Source: Prevotella sp.
GTDB taxonomy: Bacteria > Bacteroidota > Bacteroidia > Bacteroidales > Bacteroidaceae
Assembly: GCA_029054825.1 (NCBI GenBank)
Contig: JAIDEM010000193.1
Coordinates: 1 to 34,493 of the forward strand
DNA length: 34,493 bases
Reading direction: 5' to 3'
The position numbers and the translations under genes are program-made. The notes beneath the pieces are model-generated. The model was not told where the DNA came from. It searched no databases and was given only the letters and a program-made list of their open reading frames with translations. Every line of letters begins with the position of its first letter. The stretch's first letter is position 1. Positions 1 to 8,664 of the stretch are shown one piece after another.

Positions 1-375
1 GAGATGAAGAGGGAATCAAAGACTCTCCTCACAAAACTTGCCGAGTCGTCGGTAATAAGGGCGGCACAGGCACGGATAATCGACGATTATGTCCGCACGA
101 ACAGCAGTACGCCACTGATATTCTGCGGAGACATCAACGACCATCCGCTGTCTTATGTGCACAACACCATAGCACGCCATCTCAACGACTGTTACCGCGA
201 AGCAGGCCACTGGGCAGGATACTCCATGCACTACCACTCCATGTACGTACGCATAGATAATATTATGTGCAGCGACCACTGGGATGTCTACGACTGCGTC
301 GTGGACAAGTCCGTCACTCTTTCAGACCATTACCCTATCTACAGCCACATAAAGTTCAAGGAGATTGAGAGATAG
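1..375 (+). CDS. Endonuclease/exonuclease/phosphatase family protein, 3' end only
   Basis: This is the C-terminal part (about 124 residues) of a metal-dependent phosphoesterase of the DNase I-like fold. The reading frame is open from the first base, so the gene starts upstream of the window and the internal ATG at position 4 is probably not the start. The motif GDINDHP matches the conserved GDxN catalytic/metal segment, and SDHYPI near the end matches the SDH motif with the catalytic histidine. Bacteroidota have many such proteins of about 350 residues, and their substrates (nucleic acid, phospholipid or sugar phosphate) cannot be told from the motifs. It ends at TAG at 373-375. No clear terminator hairpin follows. 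The family is secure; the substrate is unknown. Confidence 0.85.
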   Translation, partial: EMKRESKTLLTKLAESSVIRAAQARIIDDYVRTNSSTPLIFCGDINDHPLSYVHNTIARHLNDCYREAGHWAGYSMHYHSMYVRIDNIMCSDHWDVYDCVVDKSVTLSDHYPIYSHIKFKEIER

Positions 376-570
376 ATGGTTGTAGTTTTTTTTGTTGCAT
401 GTTTTTGGTTATGCAGCTATAGTGTCATCATATCTATTCGGCCATAACGGCTATTATATACATGTTACAGCCATAGCCCCAGAAACCTACAACCAGAAAA
501 CACCAACCACTAACCACCAAATACCGATTTTACTGCGTTTGTGAAAAAAAACAAGCAACTTTTTCTTTTA
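376..570. other. Intergenic stretch upstream of secDF, no gene seen
   Basis: No convincing coding frame is visible. The stretch contains a T-rich run near 385-393, pyrimidine/purine-alternating text around 440-490, and an A-rich run near 543-553 before the secDF promoter. No strong hairpin was found to terminate the upstream gene. Confidence 0.5.
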
Positions 571-594
571 TTTGGATAAAATTAATTAACTTTG
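571..594 (+). promoter_or_regulatory. Predicted secDF promoter (TTTG-N12-TAACTTTG)
   Basis: TAACTTTG at 587-594 fits the Bacteroidota -7 consensus TAnnTTTG. A TTTG lies 12 bases upstream (571-574), closer than the usual spacing of about 19. The same TTTG-N12 layout occurs at the tRNA-Arg and left susC promoters in this window. Transcription would start near 601, leaving a leader of about 90 nt before the ATG at 693. Confidence 0.6.
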
Positions 595-692
595 CACGCG
601 TATTGTGTATAGCCCTTATTGGCTTCATACCGCAACAAGGACATGCGCAAACCTTACAGAAACGAAACAATAACAAAAACAAATAATAAAAA

Positions 693-3600
693 ATGCAAAA
701 CAAAGGAATTGTAATTGTAACAGCAGTCCTCCTGACACTGGCAAGTATCTTCTACCTTTCCTTCTCGGTAGCTACAAGTTACTATGACAGTAAGGCAAGC
801 GAGATAAAAGACCCGATTGCCCAGCAGGACTACAAGGACTCTGTGAAGTACCTTGGCGTCTACACCTACCAGAAGTGTCTCGAGACACAGATCGGTCTCG
901 GCCTTGACCTCAAGGGCGGCATGAACGTGATTCTCGAGATAAGCGTCCCTGACGTCATCGACGTGCTCGCCGACCACAAGTCTGACGCCGCTTACCGTAA
1001 AGCCCTCGCGGAAGCCAAGAAAGAAGAGGAGACAAGCCAGTCTGACTTCATCTCCCTGTTCATCAACGCATACCACAAGGCAGCCCCTGGCCACCGCCTC
1101 GCAGAGGTGTTCGCCACACAGCAGCTGAAAGGTAAAGTCTCCACACAGTCTACAGACGCAGAGGTAGAGAACGCTCTCCGTGCCGAAGTGCAGTCGGCTA
1201 TAGACAACTCGTTCAATGTCGTACGCAACCGTATCGACAAGTTCGGCGTCGTTCAGCCCAACATCCAGAAGCTGGAAGGACAGGACGGACGCATCATGGT
1301 CGAGATGCCTGGCGTCCGCGAACCTGAGCGTGTCCGCAAACTCCTCCAGGGCTCTGCGAACCTTGAGTTCTGGGAGACATACAACGCAGCAGAGATTATC
1401 CCTTATCTCCAGCAGCTCGACCAGCGTATCGCCAACGGCGAGAGCATAGCTGACACGACAGCCGCACAGCCTGCCGTTGCAGAGGCAAAGGCAGAGGCTG
1501 ACTCTGCAAAGGCTCCTGAAGCACAGCCTAAGTTCCAGTTGAAGACGAAGGAGGCACAGGCCGATGCCGGAGTAGCTGAGAAGAGCGCGAAGAGCACCGA
1601 CAAGATGATTGCCGAGGCTAAGAAGAAGAACCCTCTTTTCGCCGTGTTCCAGCCTACAGGAGGCCAGAGCCTCTCTGTTGTAGGTTATGCCAACGTACGC
1701 GACACAGCATACATCGGACAGCTTCTCGCTTCTCCTGAGGCAAAGCAGATTATCCCTTCCGATGTAAGACTCCTCTGGTCTGCAAAGCCGGCTGACGGCA
1801 TACAGGCAAAGAACATCTTCGAACTCCACGCTCTGAAGGTCACTACATCCAACGGACGCGCTCCGCTTGAAGGCGACGTTGTCGTTGATGCAAAGGACGA
1901 GTTCGACCAGTATGGACGTCCATGTGTATCAATGCAGATGAACTCTGAGGGTGCACGCCTCTGGTCACAGCTCACGAAAGCAAACGTAGGCAAGGCCATC
2001 GCCATCGTCCTTGACGGCGTAGTATACTCTGCACCTCGCGTAAACGGCGAGATTGACGGCGGAAACTCGCAGATTTCCGGCAACTTCACCATCGAGGATA
2101 CGAAAGACCTCGCCAACACCCTCAAGTCCGGACGTATGCCTGCCCCGGCACGCATCGTGCAGGAAGAGGTCGTAGGTCCTACACTCGGTGCACAGTCAAT
2201 ACAGCAGGGGCTGATATCGTTCATCATAGCATTCGTGCTCCTCTGTGCGTATATGATAATGATGTACGGCTTCATCCCTGGCACAATGGCCGACGGAGCC
2301 CTCATCATCAACCTCTTCTTCACAGGAGGCATCCTCGCATCTTTCCAGTCTGCCCTCACCATGCCTGGCATTGCAGGTATCGTGCTGACACTCGGTACTG
2401 CGGTTGACGCCAACGTGCTCATCTACGAGCGTATCAAGGAAGAGATGAAACGAGGTCTCGGCATCAAGGAAGCGCTCAAGGCAGGCTACAGCAACGCCTT
2501 CTCCGCTATCTTCGACTCTAACCTCACGTCAATCATCACAGGCGTAATCCTCCTCACAATCGGTACAGGTCCTATCAAGGGATTTGCCACAACCTGGATT
2601 ATAGGTATCGTCTGCTCATTCTTCACAGCAGTATTCCTCACACGTCTCATCTACGAGAACCGTCTCTCTAAGAACAAGTGGCTCGGACTTACATTCACGA
2701 CAGGCATCAGCAAGAACCTGCTCCAGAACACGAATATCCACTTCATCTCCATCTGCAAGAAGACATTCGTAGTCTACGGCATATTCATCGTCGTGTTCAT
2801 CGCTTCATTCTTCGTGCGCGGACTGTCACGCTCAATCGACTTTACCGGTGGCCGCAACTATGTCATTGCCTTCGAGAAGGCAGTAGAGCCTGAGAGCGTA
2901 CGTCCTCTCCTCGCAGAGACATTCGACGGAGCAAACACATCTGCCCTCGCCATCGGTACAGACGGAAAGACCCTCCGTATATCTACAAACTACAAGATCG
3001 AGTCCAACAACCCGGCAGTAGACGACGAGTGTGAGACAAAGCTATACAACACACTGAAGAAAGCGGGCTTCGTGAACCAGGAGAGTGTCGAGGCATTCAA
3101 GAACCCTGACATACGCGAAGGCGGTTCCATCATATCATCCACAAAGGTAGGACCATCCGTTGCGAAGGACATAACATACGGAGCAATCATCTCCGTGATT
3201 GTCGCACTCATCGCGATATTCATCTATATCCTCGCACGTTTCCGCAACATGGCGTTCTCTATCGGCTCCATCGTAGCCCTTGCCATAGACACTATCGTGG
3301 TCATCGGCTGCTACTCAATCTTCTACGGCATACTGCCGTTCTCGCTTGAGATAGACCAGACATTCATAGGCGCCATACTTACCGTCATAGGCTACTCCAT
3401 CAACGACAAGGTGGTTGTCTTCGACCGTATCCGCGAGAACATGGGACTCCATCCGAAGGCTGACTTGCAGAAGACATTCAACTCTTCCATCAACCAGACC
3501 CTCGCCCGTACCGTAAATACATCGCTCTCGACACTCATCGTGTTGCTCTGTATCTTCATCCTCGGTGGTGACAGCATCCGCAGCTTCTCGTTCGCGATGA

Positions 3601-3707
3601 TTCTCGGCGTAATCTTCGGCACACTGTCATCAATCTTCGTTGCCGCACCAGTGGCTTACATCACTCTCGGCAAGAAAGTGCGCGACCTGCGTACAGGCGA
3701 GGAGTAA
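693..3707 (+). CDS. secDF: Protein translocase subunit SecDF (fused SecD-SecF)
   Basis: This 1004-residue membrane protein uses the proton motive force to help SecYEG release proteins on the periplasmic side. In Bacteroidota SecD and SecF are commonly fused, and the length fits. A first membrane helix spans residues about 5-27, followed by the SecD motif GLDLKGG (70-76), a large periplasmic domain, and the helix motif AVDANVLIYERI (570-581). The SecF half starts with SIDFTGG (714-720) and carries VIGYSINDKVVVFDRI (about 898-913). An unusual Ala/Lys/Glu-rich, low-complexity stretch occupies residues about 248-317 of the periplasmic region. The long open frames on the opposite strand are shadows. 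The gene is preceded by its own promoter and followed by a strong terminator, so it is probably monocistronic. Confidence 0.97.
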   Translation: MQNKGIVIVTAVLLTLASIFYLSFSVATSYYDSKASEIKDPIAQQDYKDSVKYLGVYTYQKCLETQIGLGLDLKGGMNVILEISVPDVIDVLADHKSDAAYRKALAEAKKEEETSQSDFISLFINAYHKAAPGHRLAEVFATQQLKGKVSTQSTDAEVENALRAEVQSAIDNSFNVVRNRIDKFGVVQPNIQKLEGQDGRIMVEMPGVREPERVRKLLQGSANLEFWETYNAAEIIPYLQQLDQRIANGESIADTTAAQPAVAEAKAEADSAKAPEAQPKFQLKTKEAQADAGVAEKSAKSTDKMIAEAKKKNPLFAVFQPTGGQSLSVVGYANVRDTAYIGQLLASPEAKQIIPSDVRLLWSAKPADGIQAKNIFELHALKVTTSNGRAPLEGDVVVDAKDEFDQYGRPCVSMQMNSEGARLWSQLTKANVGKAIAIVLDGVVYSAPRVNGEIDGGNSQISGNFTIEDTKDLANTLKSGRMPAPARIVQEEVVGPTLGAQSIQQGLISFIIAFVLLCAYMIMMYGFIPGTMADGALIINLFFTGGILASFQSALTMPGIAGIVLTLGTAVDANVLIYERIKEEMKRGLGIKEALKAGYSNAFSAIFDSNLTSIITGVILLTIGTGPIKGFATTWIIGIVCSFFTAVFLTRLIYENRLSKNKWLGLTFTTGISKNLLQNTNIHFISICKKTFVVYGIFIVVFIASFFVRGLSRSIDFTGGRNYVIAFEKAVEPESVRPLLAETFDGANTSALAIGTDGKTLRISTNYKIESNNPAVDDECETKLYNTLKKAGFVNQESVEAFKNPDIREGGSIISSTKVGPSVAKDITYGAIISVIVALIAIFIYILARFRNMAFSIGSIVALAIDTIVVIGCYSIFYGILPFSLEIDQTFIGAILTVIGYSINDKVVVFDRIRENMGLHPKADLQKTFNSSINQTLARTVNTSLSTLIVLLCIFILGGDSIRSFSFAMILGVIFGTLSSIFVAAPVAYITLGKKVRDLRTGEE

Positions 3708-3734
3708 AACAATGATGCTCAAGGCATTTATGCA

Positions 3735-3751
3735 CAGTCCGTAACGGACTG
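3735..3751. repeat. Perfect 17-nt inverted repeat after secDF
   Basis: CAGTCCGT and ACGGACTG flank a single central A. It lies between the secDF stop and the terminator. It may add to 3'-end structure; no poly-T follows, so it is not a terminator by itself. Confidence 0.5.
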
Positions 3752-3774
3752 GCATATTGCCGGCAAGACATAAC

Positions 3775-3817
3775 AAAAGGCTGCTCCTTTCAACATGAAA
3801 GTGGCAGCCTTTTTCTT
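3775..3817 (+). terminator. Rho-independent terminator of secDF
   Basis: AAAAGGCTGC (3775-3784) pairs with GCAGCCTTTT, with an inner CTTTC/GAAAG pairing in the loop region, and a T-rich tail (TTTTTCTTT) follows. Confidence 0.9.
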
Positions 3818-3914
3818 TAACCCAATATCACATGTGTAGCTATAATGACCGGTTTGGGCTGAATGAGACACATCTCCAAGACACAGAAATGTTTAACAAC
3901 AACACAATTCCCCA

Positions 3915-5192
3915 ATGAAAAAGAACCTTGAGACAGTTTGCATCCATGGAGGATGGAAGGCAACGAAGGGCGAACCACAGCAGCTCCCCATCTACCAGTC
4001 CACAACATTCAAGTACGAGACCAGCGAGCAGATGGCACGCCTCTTCGACCTCAAAGACGAAGGATACTTCTACACCCGTCTCGCCAACCCGACAAACGAT
4101 GCCGTTGCAAAGAAAATCTGCACCCTTGAAGGCGGTGTCGGAGCTATGCTGACATCCTCAGGCCAGGCAGCGAACTTCTATGCCGTGTTCAATATCTGTC
4201 AGGCAGGAGACCATTTCATCACCTCCAACAACATCTACGGAGGTACATACAACCTCTTCGGAGTGACCATGAAGAAACTCGGCATCGAGTGCACCTTCAT
4301 AGACACCGACTGGAGTGACGAGCAGATCGAGGCATGCTTCAAGGAAAACACCAAGTGCTTCTTCGGAGAGACCATCTCCAACCCTGGCGGAAACGTCTTC
4401 GATATAGAGCGCTTCGCCGCTTTGGCACACAAGCACGGCGTGCCGCTCATCGTCGATAACACCTTCGCGACGCCTATCAACTGCCGCCCGTTCGAGTGGG
4501 GATGCGACATCGTCACTCACTCCACGACAAAATACATGGACGGCCATGCCACACAGGTGGGAGGATGTATCGTTGACTCCGGCAACTTCGACTGGGAGAA
4601 AAATGCCGAAAAATTCCCGGGACTGACCACTCCTGACGAGTCATACCACGGACTTACCTACACAAAGGCTTTCGGCAAGATGGCATACACCACAAAACTC
4701 GTGGCTCAACTCATGAGAGACCTCGGTTCCATCCCCGCCCCGCAAAACTCCTTCCTGCTCAACCTCGGCCTCGAGACCCTCGCGCTCCGCATGCGCCAGC
4801 ACTGTGCCAACGCGCAGAAAGTGGCTGAGTGGCTTGAGAAGAACCCTAAGGTAGGCTGGGTGAACTACTGCGGACTGCCGTCCAACAAGTATTACTCCCT
4901 CGCACAGAAGTACATGCCTGACGGCTCCTGCGGCGTCATCGCCTTCGGCCTTAACGGCAGTCGTGACGAGGCGACGAGATTCATGGACAACCTCGAGTTC
5001 ATCTCCATCGTTACACATGTTGCCGATGCACGCACCTGTGTGCTCCACCCGGCATCGCACACCCACCGCCAGCTCTCCGACGAACAGCTCCGCGAAGCAG
5101 GCATCGCGCCCGACCTCGTGCGTCTCTCCGTAGGCATCGAGAATGCCGAGGACATCATCGCCGATCTACAGCAGGCGATGGACAAGATGTGA
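3915..5192 (+). CDS. metY: O-acetylhomoserine aminocarboxypropyltransferase / sulfhydrylase (MetY type)
   Basis: This 425-residue PLP enzyme of the Cys/Met-metabolism family most likely makes homocysteine from O-acetylhomoserine and sulfide in the cytoplasm. Visible features are the N-terminal ETVCIHGGW and PIYQSTTF, the cofactor-binding TSSGQAAN region, VDNTFATP around the PLP-binding aspartate, and HSTTKYMDGH with the predicted Schiff-base lysine at K206. The C-terminal HPASHTHRQL and LVRLSVGIE motifs are typical of O-acetylhomoserine sulfhydrylases. Length fits that subgroup (about 425-430) better than cystathionine gamma-synthases (about 380-400). It stands alone between two terminators. 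No -7 box was recognised upstream and no riboswitch was seen. Another substrate in the family, such as O-succinylhomoserine, cannot be fully excluded. Confidence 0.93.
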   Translation: MKKNLETVCIHGGWKATKGEPQQLPIYQSTTFKYETSEQMARLFDLKDEGYFYTRLANPTNDAVAKKICTLEGGVGAMLTSSGQAANFYAVFNICQAGDHFITSNNIYGGTYNLFGVTMKKLGIECTFIDTDWSDEQIEACFKENTKCFFGETISNPGGNVFDIERFAALAHKHGVPLIVDNTFATPINCRPFEWGCDIVTHSTTKYMDGHATQVGGCIVDSGNFDWEKNAEKFPGLTTPDESYHGLTYTKAFGKMAYTTKLVAQLMRDLGSIPAPQNSFLLNLGLETLALRMRQHCANAQKVAEWLEKNPKVGWVNYCGLPSNKYYSLAQKYMPDGSCGVIAFGLNGSRDEATRFMDNLEFISIVTHVADARTCVLHPASHTHRQLSDEQLREAGIAPDLVRLSVGIENAEDIIADLQQAMDKM

Positions 5193-5251
5193 CAATACTT
5201 ATACATCACCGTTACGGATAATACAGATAAATATTAAGTTTTACAAGAATA

Positions 5252-5290
5252 TATATAGATAGGGTGTGTTACCGCACTCTATTTATATTT
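5252..5290 (+). terminator. Probable terminator of metY
   Basis: ATAGATAGGGTG pairs with CACTCTATTTAT through a stem of about 12 bp that includes two G-U pairs. A T/A-rich tail (TTATATTTATT) follows, about 60 nt after the stop codon. Confidence 0.65.
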
Positions 5291-5690
5291 ATTAGTGTCA
5301 GGTAAAAGTTTCCATTTTCAACTTTGCAGACAGCTTGCAATCAATGTATAGAGCCACTAAAGGTACATGAAAATGGCTTATATGACCGTTATATTGCATT
5401 TCAAACGGATTTCACGTGCTATCCTTTATGTTTAGTTCTATTGTGAAATAGGAGGATGTTTTTGCCATACGGCCGTTCTCATAGGAAAGAAATGGACTTG
5501 TACTCTATTAGAAGCAACAGGTATAAGACTTTATTTAAGATATTTCGCAGACAGTAATAGTCTGCAATAAAAATATGCCGTGGATTTCATGAACCCACGG
5601 CATACAGATAATGTGTTTTTCCTTAGAATGTATAGTGTTTTTTGATTATTGCGCTACATTCTTCTTTCCTCCATTAGAATTTGCCAACAG
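5291..5690. other. Gene-poor stretch with two small hairpins
   Basis: No convincing gene is seen. Two perfect stem-loops lie close together: GCAGAC/GTCTGC (5547-5565), followed by AATAAAAA, and TATGCCGTGG/CCACGGCATA (5574-5604), followed by a short T-run at 5616-5620. They could be terminators or ends of a non-coding transcript. No promoter of the TAnnTTTG type was recognised here. Confidence 0.4.
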
Positions 5691-6033
5691 TGTAGGGACG
5701 TACCGTGTTGCGTCCGAAAACGGTGTGAAACGCCGAGAATGCCCCCAGTTACCGTATGGCAAAAGACATACCCCTGGTATGCGTTTCACGCATGGAGGAC
5801 GCACCACGGTACGTCCCTACACTCGTGGAGAGATATGCCTACTGTCATGTATCAGCTGGATACCATTCTCCTCTGCCAAGATGTTGCGTAAACTGTAGGG
5901 ACGTACCGTGTTGCGTCCGAAAACGGTGTGAAACGCCGAGAATGCCCCAGTTACCGTATGGCAAAAGACATATCCCTGGTATGCGTTTCCAGCATGGAGG
6001 ACACACCACGGTACGTCCTTACACTCGTGGAGA
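5691..6033. repeat. REP cluster 1: two REP pairs in tandem (A-B-A-B)
   Basis: Type A REPs read GTAG on the plus strand at 5691-5735 and 5894-5938; type B REPs read GTAG on the minus strand at 5779-5829 and 5981-6033. The core is GTAG followed by an imperfect palindrome of the form GGACGTAC-loop-GTGCGTCC (here with GTTGCGTCC). The A tail contains GGTGTGAAACGCCG and the B tail ATGCGTGAAACGCAT; tails face each other within a pair. The A-B unit is repeated with a period of about 203 bp and its spacer is also conserved. The second B copy has mutations in its palindrome. Confidence 0.85.
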
Positions 6034-6091
6034 GACGGTGTGACACCCATGTTTCTGCCAAAACCATCGAACACATCTTACGCAATATTAT

Positions 6092-6129
6092 GATGTACGA
6101 CATTCCTGCGTCCGGAGATGTCGTACATC
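6092..6129. repeat. 12-bp perfect inverted repeat
   Basis: GATGTACGACAT (6092-6103) is inverted at 6118-6129, with a 14-nt loop. The right arm coincides with DNA that encodes MYDIS in the pectate lyase C-terminus, read on the minus strand. It lies just downstream of the minus-strand small ORFs and could act as their terminator, although no T-run follows. Confidence 0.6.
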
Positions 6130-6157
6130 GTTTCTGTGTCAAGATATGTCGTTGACA
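6105..6157 (-). pseudogene. Relic of a pectate lyase-type C-terminal tail
   Basis: Read on the minus strand, 6140-6105 encodes DTETMYDISGRR, closely matching LDAEAMYDISGRK and SDSDAMYDISGRR near the C-termini of the two pectate lyases upstream. The match then breaks off: the frame ends shortly after with none of the glycine/lysine-rich last strand. I see it as a fragment of a third gene with the same C-terminal module. The evidence is about 12 codons, so chance or conversion from the neighbouring genes remains possible. Confidence 0.5.
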
Positions 6158-6163
6158 TCATAC

Positions 6164-6328
6164 TTACTTCGCCATATTGTTGTGCAGTTCCGATATTGTC
6201 TCTGCAGGATGCATGATGGAAATGATGACGAGTATTATGGCTATGAGTATTATGGCATTTATTGCTATAGAGGGTTTATGCCTGTTCCTTATGAACCGTA
6301 AAGCGTTATCGCCGCATTTACTGCACAT
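6164..6328 (-). CDS. Possible 54-residue membrane protein with CxxC motif
   Basis: The frame starts MCSKCGDNALRFIR, carries a Cys-x-x-Cys pair of a zinc-ribbon type, and has one strongly hydrophobic segment (about residues 23-40, Ile/Ala-rich) before a polar C-terminus. It overlaps the preceding 31-residue frame by 40 nt in another phase. It lies downstream of the pectate lyase on the same strand and could be cotranscribed with it. I recognise no family. Support comes from composition and context only; it could be a chance ORF. Confidence 0.35.
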   Translation of the reverse strand: MCSKCGDNALRFIRNRHKPSIAINAIILIAIILVIISIMHPAETISELHNNMAK

Positions 6329-6384
6329 CCTGCCATTACTGCTGTAAGCAGGATTCCGATAATACTCCAGATGATGTTTTGCAT
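6289..6384 (-). CDS. Possible 31-residue hydrophobic peptide
   Basis: The frame begins MQNIIWSIIGILLTAVMAGC and is one hydrophobic helix followed by a short tail. It starts 21 nt after the stop of the pectate lyase on the same strand and overlaps the start of the 54-residue frame. Single-helix peptides of about 30 residues are common and often unannotated in Bacteroidota. No family is recognised and expression is unproven. Confidence 0.3.
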   Translation of the reverse strand: MQNIIWSIIGILLTAVMAGCAVNAAITLYGS

Positions 6385-6405
6385 GGCAAATCCAGTTTGT
6401 ATTGC

Positions 6406-8448
6406 TTATTCTCCGATATACTTCTTTCCGCCCTTTATGTAGAGTTGTCCCTTGTAAGGGGAAGCAATCCTGCGTCCGGAGATGTCGTACATAGCGTCAC
6501 TGTCGCTGATTATAGTCTCGATGTCGCTGATTCCTGTGCCGACAGGGCGTGCAACGATGAGCTTTGTCACAGTAGCTGTTGTGCCTCCTGAGCGCACAAG
6601 CCAGAGCTCGTCATAATCGTTTGCGAGAGTGTAGGTCTGCTCTGTGGCGGTTTTGCCCTCTGCAATATTGGCGAACGGCAGGAATGTATGAATCTCTTCC
6701 TCCACATTATCTGCTTGGATACCGGCAGTGGCTTTTGCGAGCACTACGGTGGTTAGCACCTTCGTGTCGTACTTTGCGTCAGTTGTCTTTACATTGATAG
6801 TGCCTGCAACGGTTACTACATCGCCAGCCTTGAAGCCTCCTGCGACTTTCATGATGATGCCGTTATCGTATCCGGCAGAGCTGGAGTAGAAGCCATTCTT
6901 TATGGCTATCTCTGTGGCTGACATTGTTGTCGTGCCGCTTGCCGTGATGCCATTTGTGCTTACAGGAAAGTTGATCTGTGCAGCCTCTGGCGTTGGATCC
7001 GGTGTCGGGTCTGGATCTGGCGTAGGGTCAGGTGCTTCAGAAGGAGTTACGGTATTGCCGTTTTCGTCATAGACCTTCTCCGTTACGGTCTCAAGTCCGT
7101 TGCTGCCCTGTTTCTGATATGAGCGCTGGTTGTTCACGGCTGTCATGTATTCGTCCTTGTCGGTAGCCGGTATAGCATCGGCGTATGTCTTCCATATCTC
7201 TATCTTTCCTGCTCCGGCATATTTCTCGCATACGGCAGGGACATCCATAGCCTTGTCGTGGCTGTTGAGGAAGTATCCGCTCCATGTGTCTGTAGGTGTC
7301 CATGTGCCGTTTATACCCGATGTAAACTCTTTGTCGTACTTGGCTGGGGCATTGACGTAGGTCACTCCTGTACCTTTTATTACACGGCTGCAGTTGTCAT
7401 ACACGATGCCATAGCCCTCTGCTGCATTGATTTTCACTACACCTCCTCCATCGGGCAATATCGGGGCTTTGCTGTCCTTGAAGTAGCTGGCATCGGCATA
7501 TCCCACTGACTTCGTGCGCAAGTCCCATCCGTCTTGACATCCGTTTACGTAGTTGTTTGCGTAATGGACATTGCCGCCACGCTGTAACGGGAGGCGTGAG
7601 CCTTCTATGTTGTGGAAATAGTTATGGTGGGCAGTGATTGTGCGTGCGTTATCGAACACGTCGCTGTCTCCTTTTCCCCAAAGGCATGCCTTGTCATGGT
7701 CGTGGAAGTAGTTGTAGGAGAGTGTTATCCACTGAATGTTGTTCTTGCAGTCTACAAGTCCGTCGTAGCGGTCTTTGTTTGCGGCATTTCCGTTGAAGAA
7801 CTCGCAGTGGTCTATCCATACATGCGAGCCGCCGTTGGTCTTCGCACTTATGGCATCGGCCTGCATGCCTATGCAGTCAGGGTCTCCGACCTCCACCTGC
7901 TTGCCGTCGCGCCATGCGACAATCTTGTTCTCGCCCGCCTTCAGGATAGGTGCGCCTACCATTGTGAAGCGGCAGTTGCGTATTATGACATTGTGCACGC
8001 CCTGCATCACGAATGTTATGCGTGAGAACAGCGGCGCCTTGCCTGTCTGCGGATTGGTGATACCGATGAGGGTCTTGTTGTCGGCTATCATGATACGCTC
8101 GCCGTATGTCGTCTCCTGTCCCGAGGCTCCGCTCTGGTCGTCAAGGAGATGTCCGCTGTTTATGTCGTCAACGTAGCATTTCATGCCTGTCGTGATGTCC
8201 TTGTCCACGAGTATGATGTATGGCTTGCTCGACTGGAGATAGGCTTGCAGCTCAGAAAAACTGCCTGCATAGACAGTCTTGCCGCCTTGACCGCCGGTTG
8301 TGCCTCCGGCGTGATACCATTGTGTCCCAGCTGTCCCCTCGTATGCGGCAAAGCCGTCAATGCCGAAGTTCCTGCCGTCTATTACTTGGGCTATGGCTGT
8401 GCAGGCTGTGGCTGCAAGCACAGTGAGTATGGATAATATCCTTTTCAT
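6406..8448 (-). CDS. Secreted pectate lyase, polysaccharide lyase family 1 type
   Basis: This 680-residue exported protein should cleave polygalacturonate by beta-elimination outside the cytoplasm. I chose the ATG at 8448 because it gives a classical signal peptide (MKRILSILTVLAATACTAIAQ); the frame is open for 52 more codons upstream, but that part is polar and precedes the signal. The catalytic beta-helix has VWIDHCEFFN (about 207-216), DGLVDCKNNIQWITLSYNYF and the active-site RLPLQR (RxPxxR, about 283-288). A Pro/Asp/Thr-rich linker leads to a C-terminal beta-rich module of about 190 residues that is almost identical to that of the next gene. It ends in YDISGRRI...GQLYIKGGKKYI, resembling the C-terminal tails of Prevotella secreted proteins. 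No clear promoter was found in the 216-nt gap upstream. Confidence 0.93.
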   Translation of the reverse strand: MKRILSILTVLAATACTAIAQVIDGRNFGIDGFAAYEGTAGTQWYHAGGTTGGQGGKTVYAGSFSELQAYLQSSKPYIILVDKDITTGMKCYVDDINSGHLLDDQSGASGQETTYGERIMIADNKTLIGITNPQTGKAPLFSRITFVMQGVHNVIIRNCRFTMVGAPILKAGENKIVAWRDGKQVEVGDPDCIGMQADAISAKTNGGSHVWIDHCEFFNGNAANKDRYDGLVDCKNNIQWITLSYNYFHDHDKACLWGKGDSDVFDNARTITAHHNYFHNIEGSRLPLQRGGNVHYANNYVNGCQDGWDLRTKSVGYADASYFKDSKAPILPDGGGVVKINAAEGYGIVYDNCSRVIKGTGVTYVNAPAKYDKEFTSGINGTWTPTDTWSGYFLNSHDKAMDVPAVCEKYAGAGKIEIWKTYADAIPATDKDEYMTAVNNQRSYQKQGSNGLETVTEKVYDENGNTVTPSEAPDPTPDPDPTPDPTPEAAQINFPVSTNGITASGTTTMSATEIAIKNGFYSSSAGYDNGIIMKVAGGFKAGDVVTVAGTINVKTTDAKYDTKVLTTVVLAKATAGIQADNVEEEIHTFLPFANIAEGKTATEQTYTLANDYDELWLVRSGGTTATVTKLIVARPVGTGISDIETIISDSDAMYDISGRRIASPYKGQLYIKGGKKYIGE

Positions 8449-8594
8449 TTGCTTATAGGTTATAGGTTGTGGGTTATAGGTATTATGGGTTGTAGGAGTT
8501 TGGTTATTGATATTCCGTTTTTGTGCTTTAGTTATGGCATAAGAGTATAGTGTGTGAAAGGAAAAAGGGTGATGCCTCGTTTGTCTAATATGCA

Positions 8595-8640
8595 ATTCGG
8601 GCATGCCGTGGAGGTCTGGCTTCCACAGACATGCCCGAAT
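8595..8640 (-). terminator. Strong stem-loop after the upstream pectate lyase
   Basis: ATTCGGGCATG (8595-8605) pairs perfectly with CATGCCCGAAT (8630-8640), with an inner GTGGA/TCCAC stem. It starts 25 nt after the stop of the 8665-11520 gene. There is no T-run, so it may be a terminator or an RNA-processing/stability hairpin between the two lyase genes. Confidence 0.5.
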
Positions 8641-8664
8641 GTAGTAAGATTTAGATTGTCTTGC

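Noticed and set aside
654..1829. A 391-codon open frame on the minus strand opposite secDF
   Set aside because: It lies wholly over a well-supported gene, has a Cys/Leu/Arg-rich composition without domains, and is explained by codon bias of secDF.
8449..8604. Upstream extension of the smaller pectate lyase to 8604
   Set aside because: The extra 52 residues are polar and precede a classical signal peptide, and part of the extension overlaps the hairpin region.
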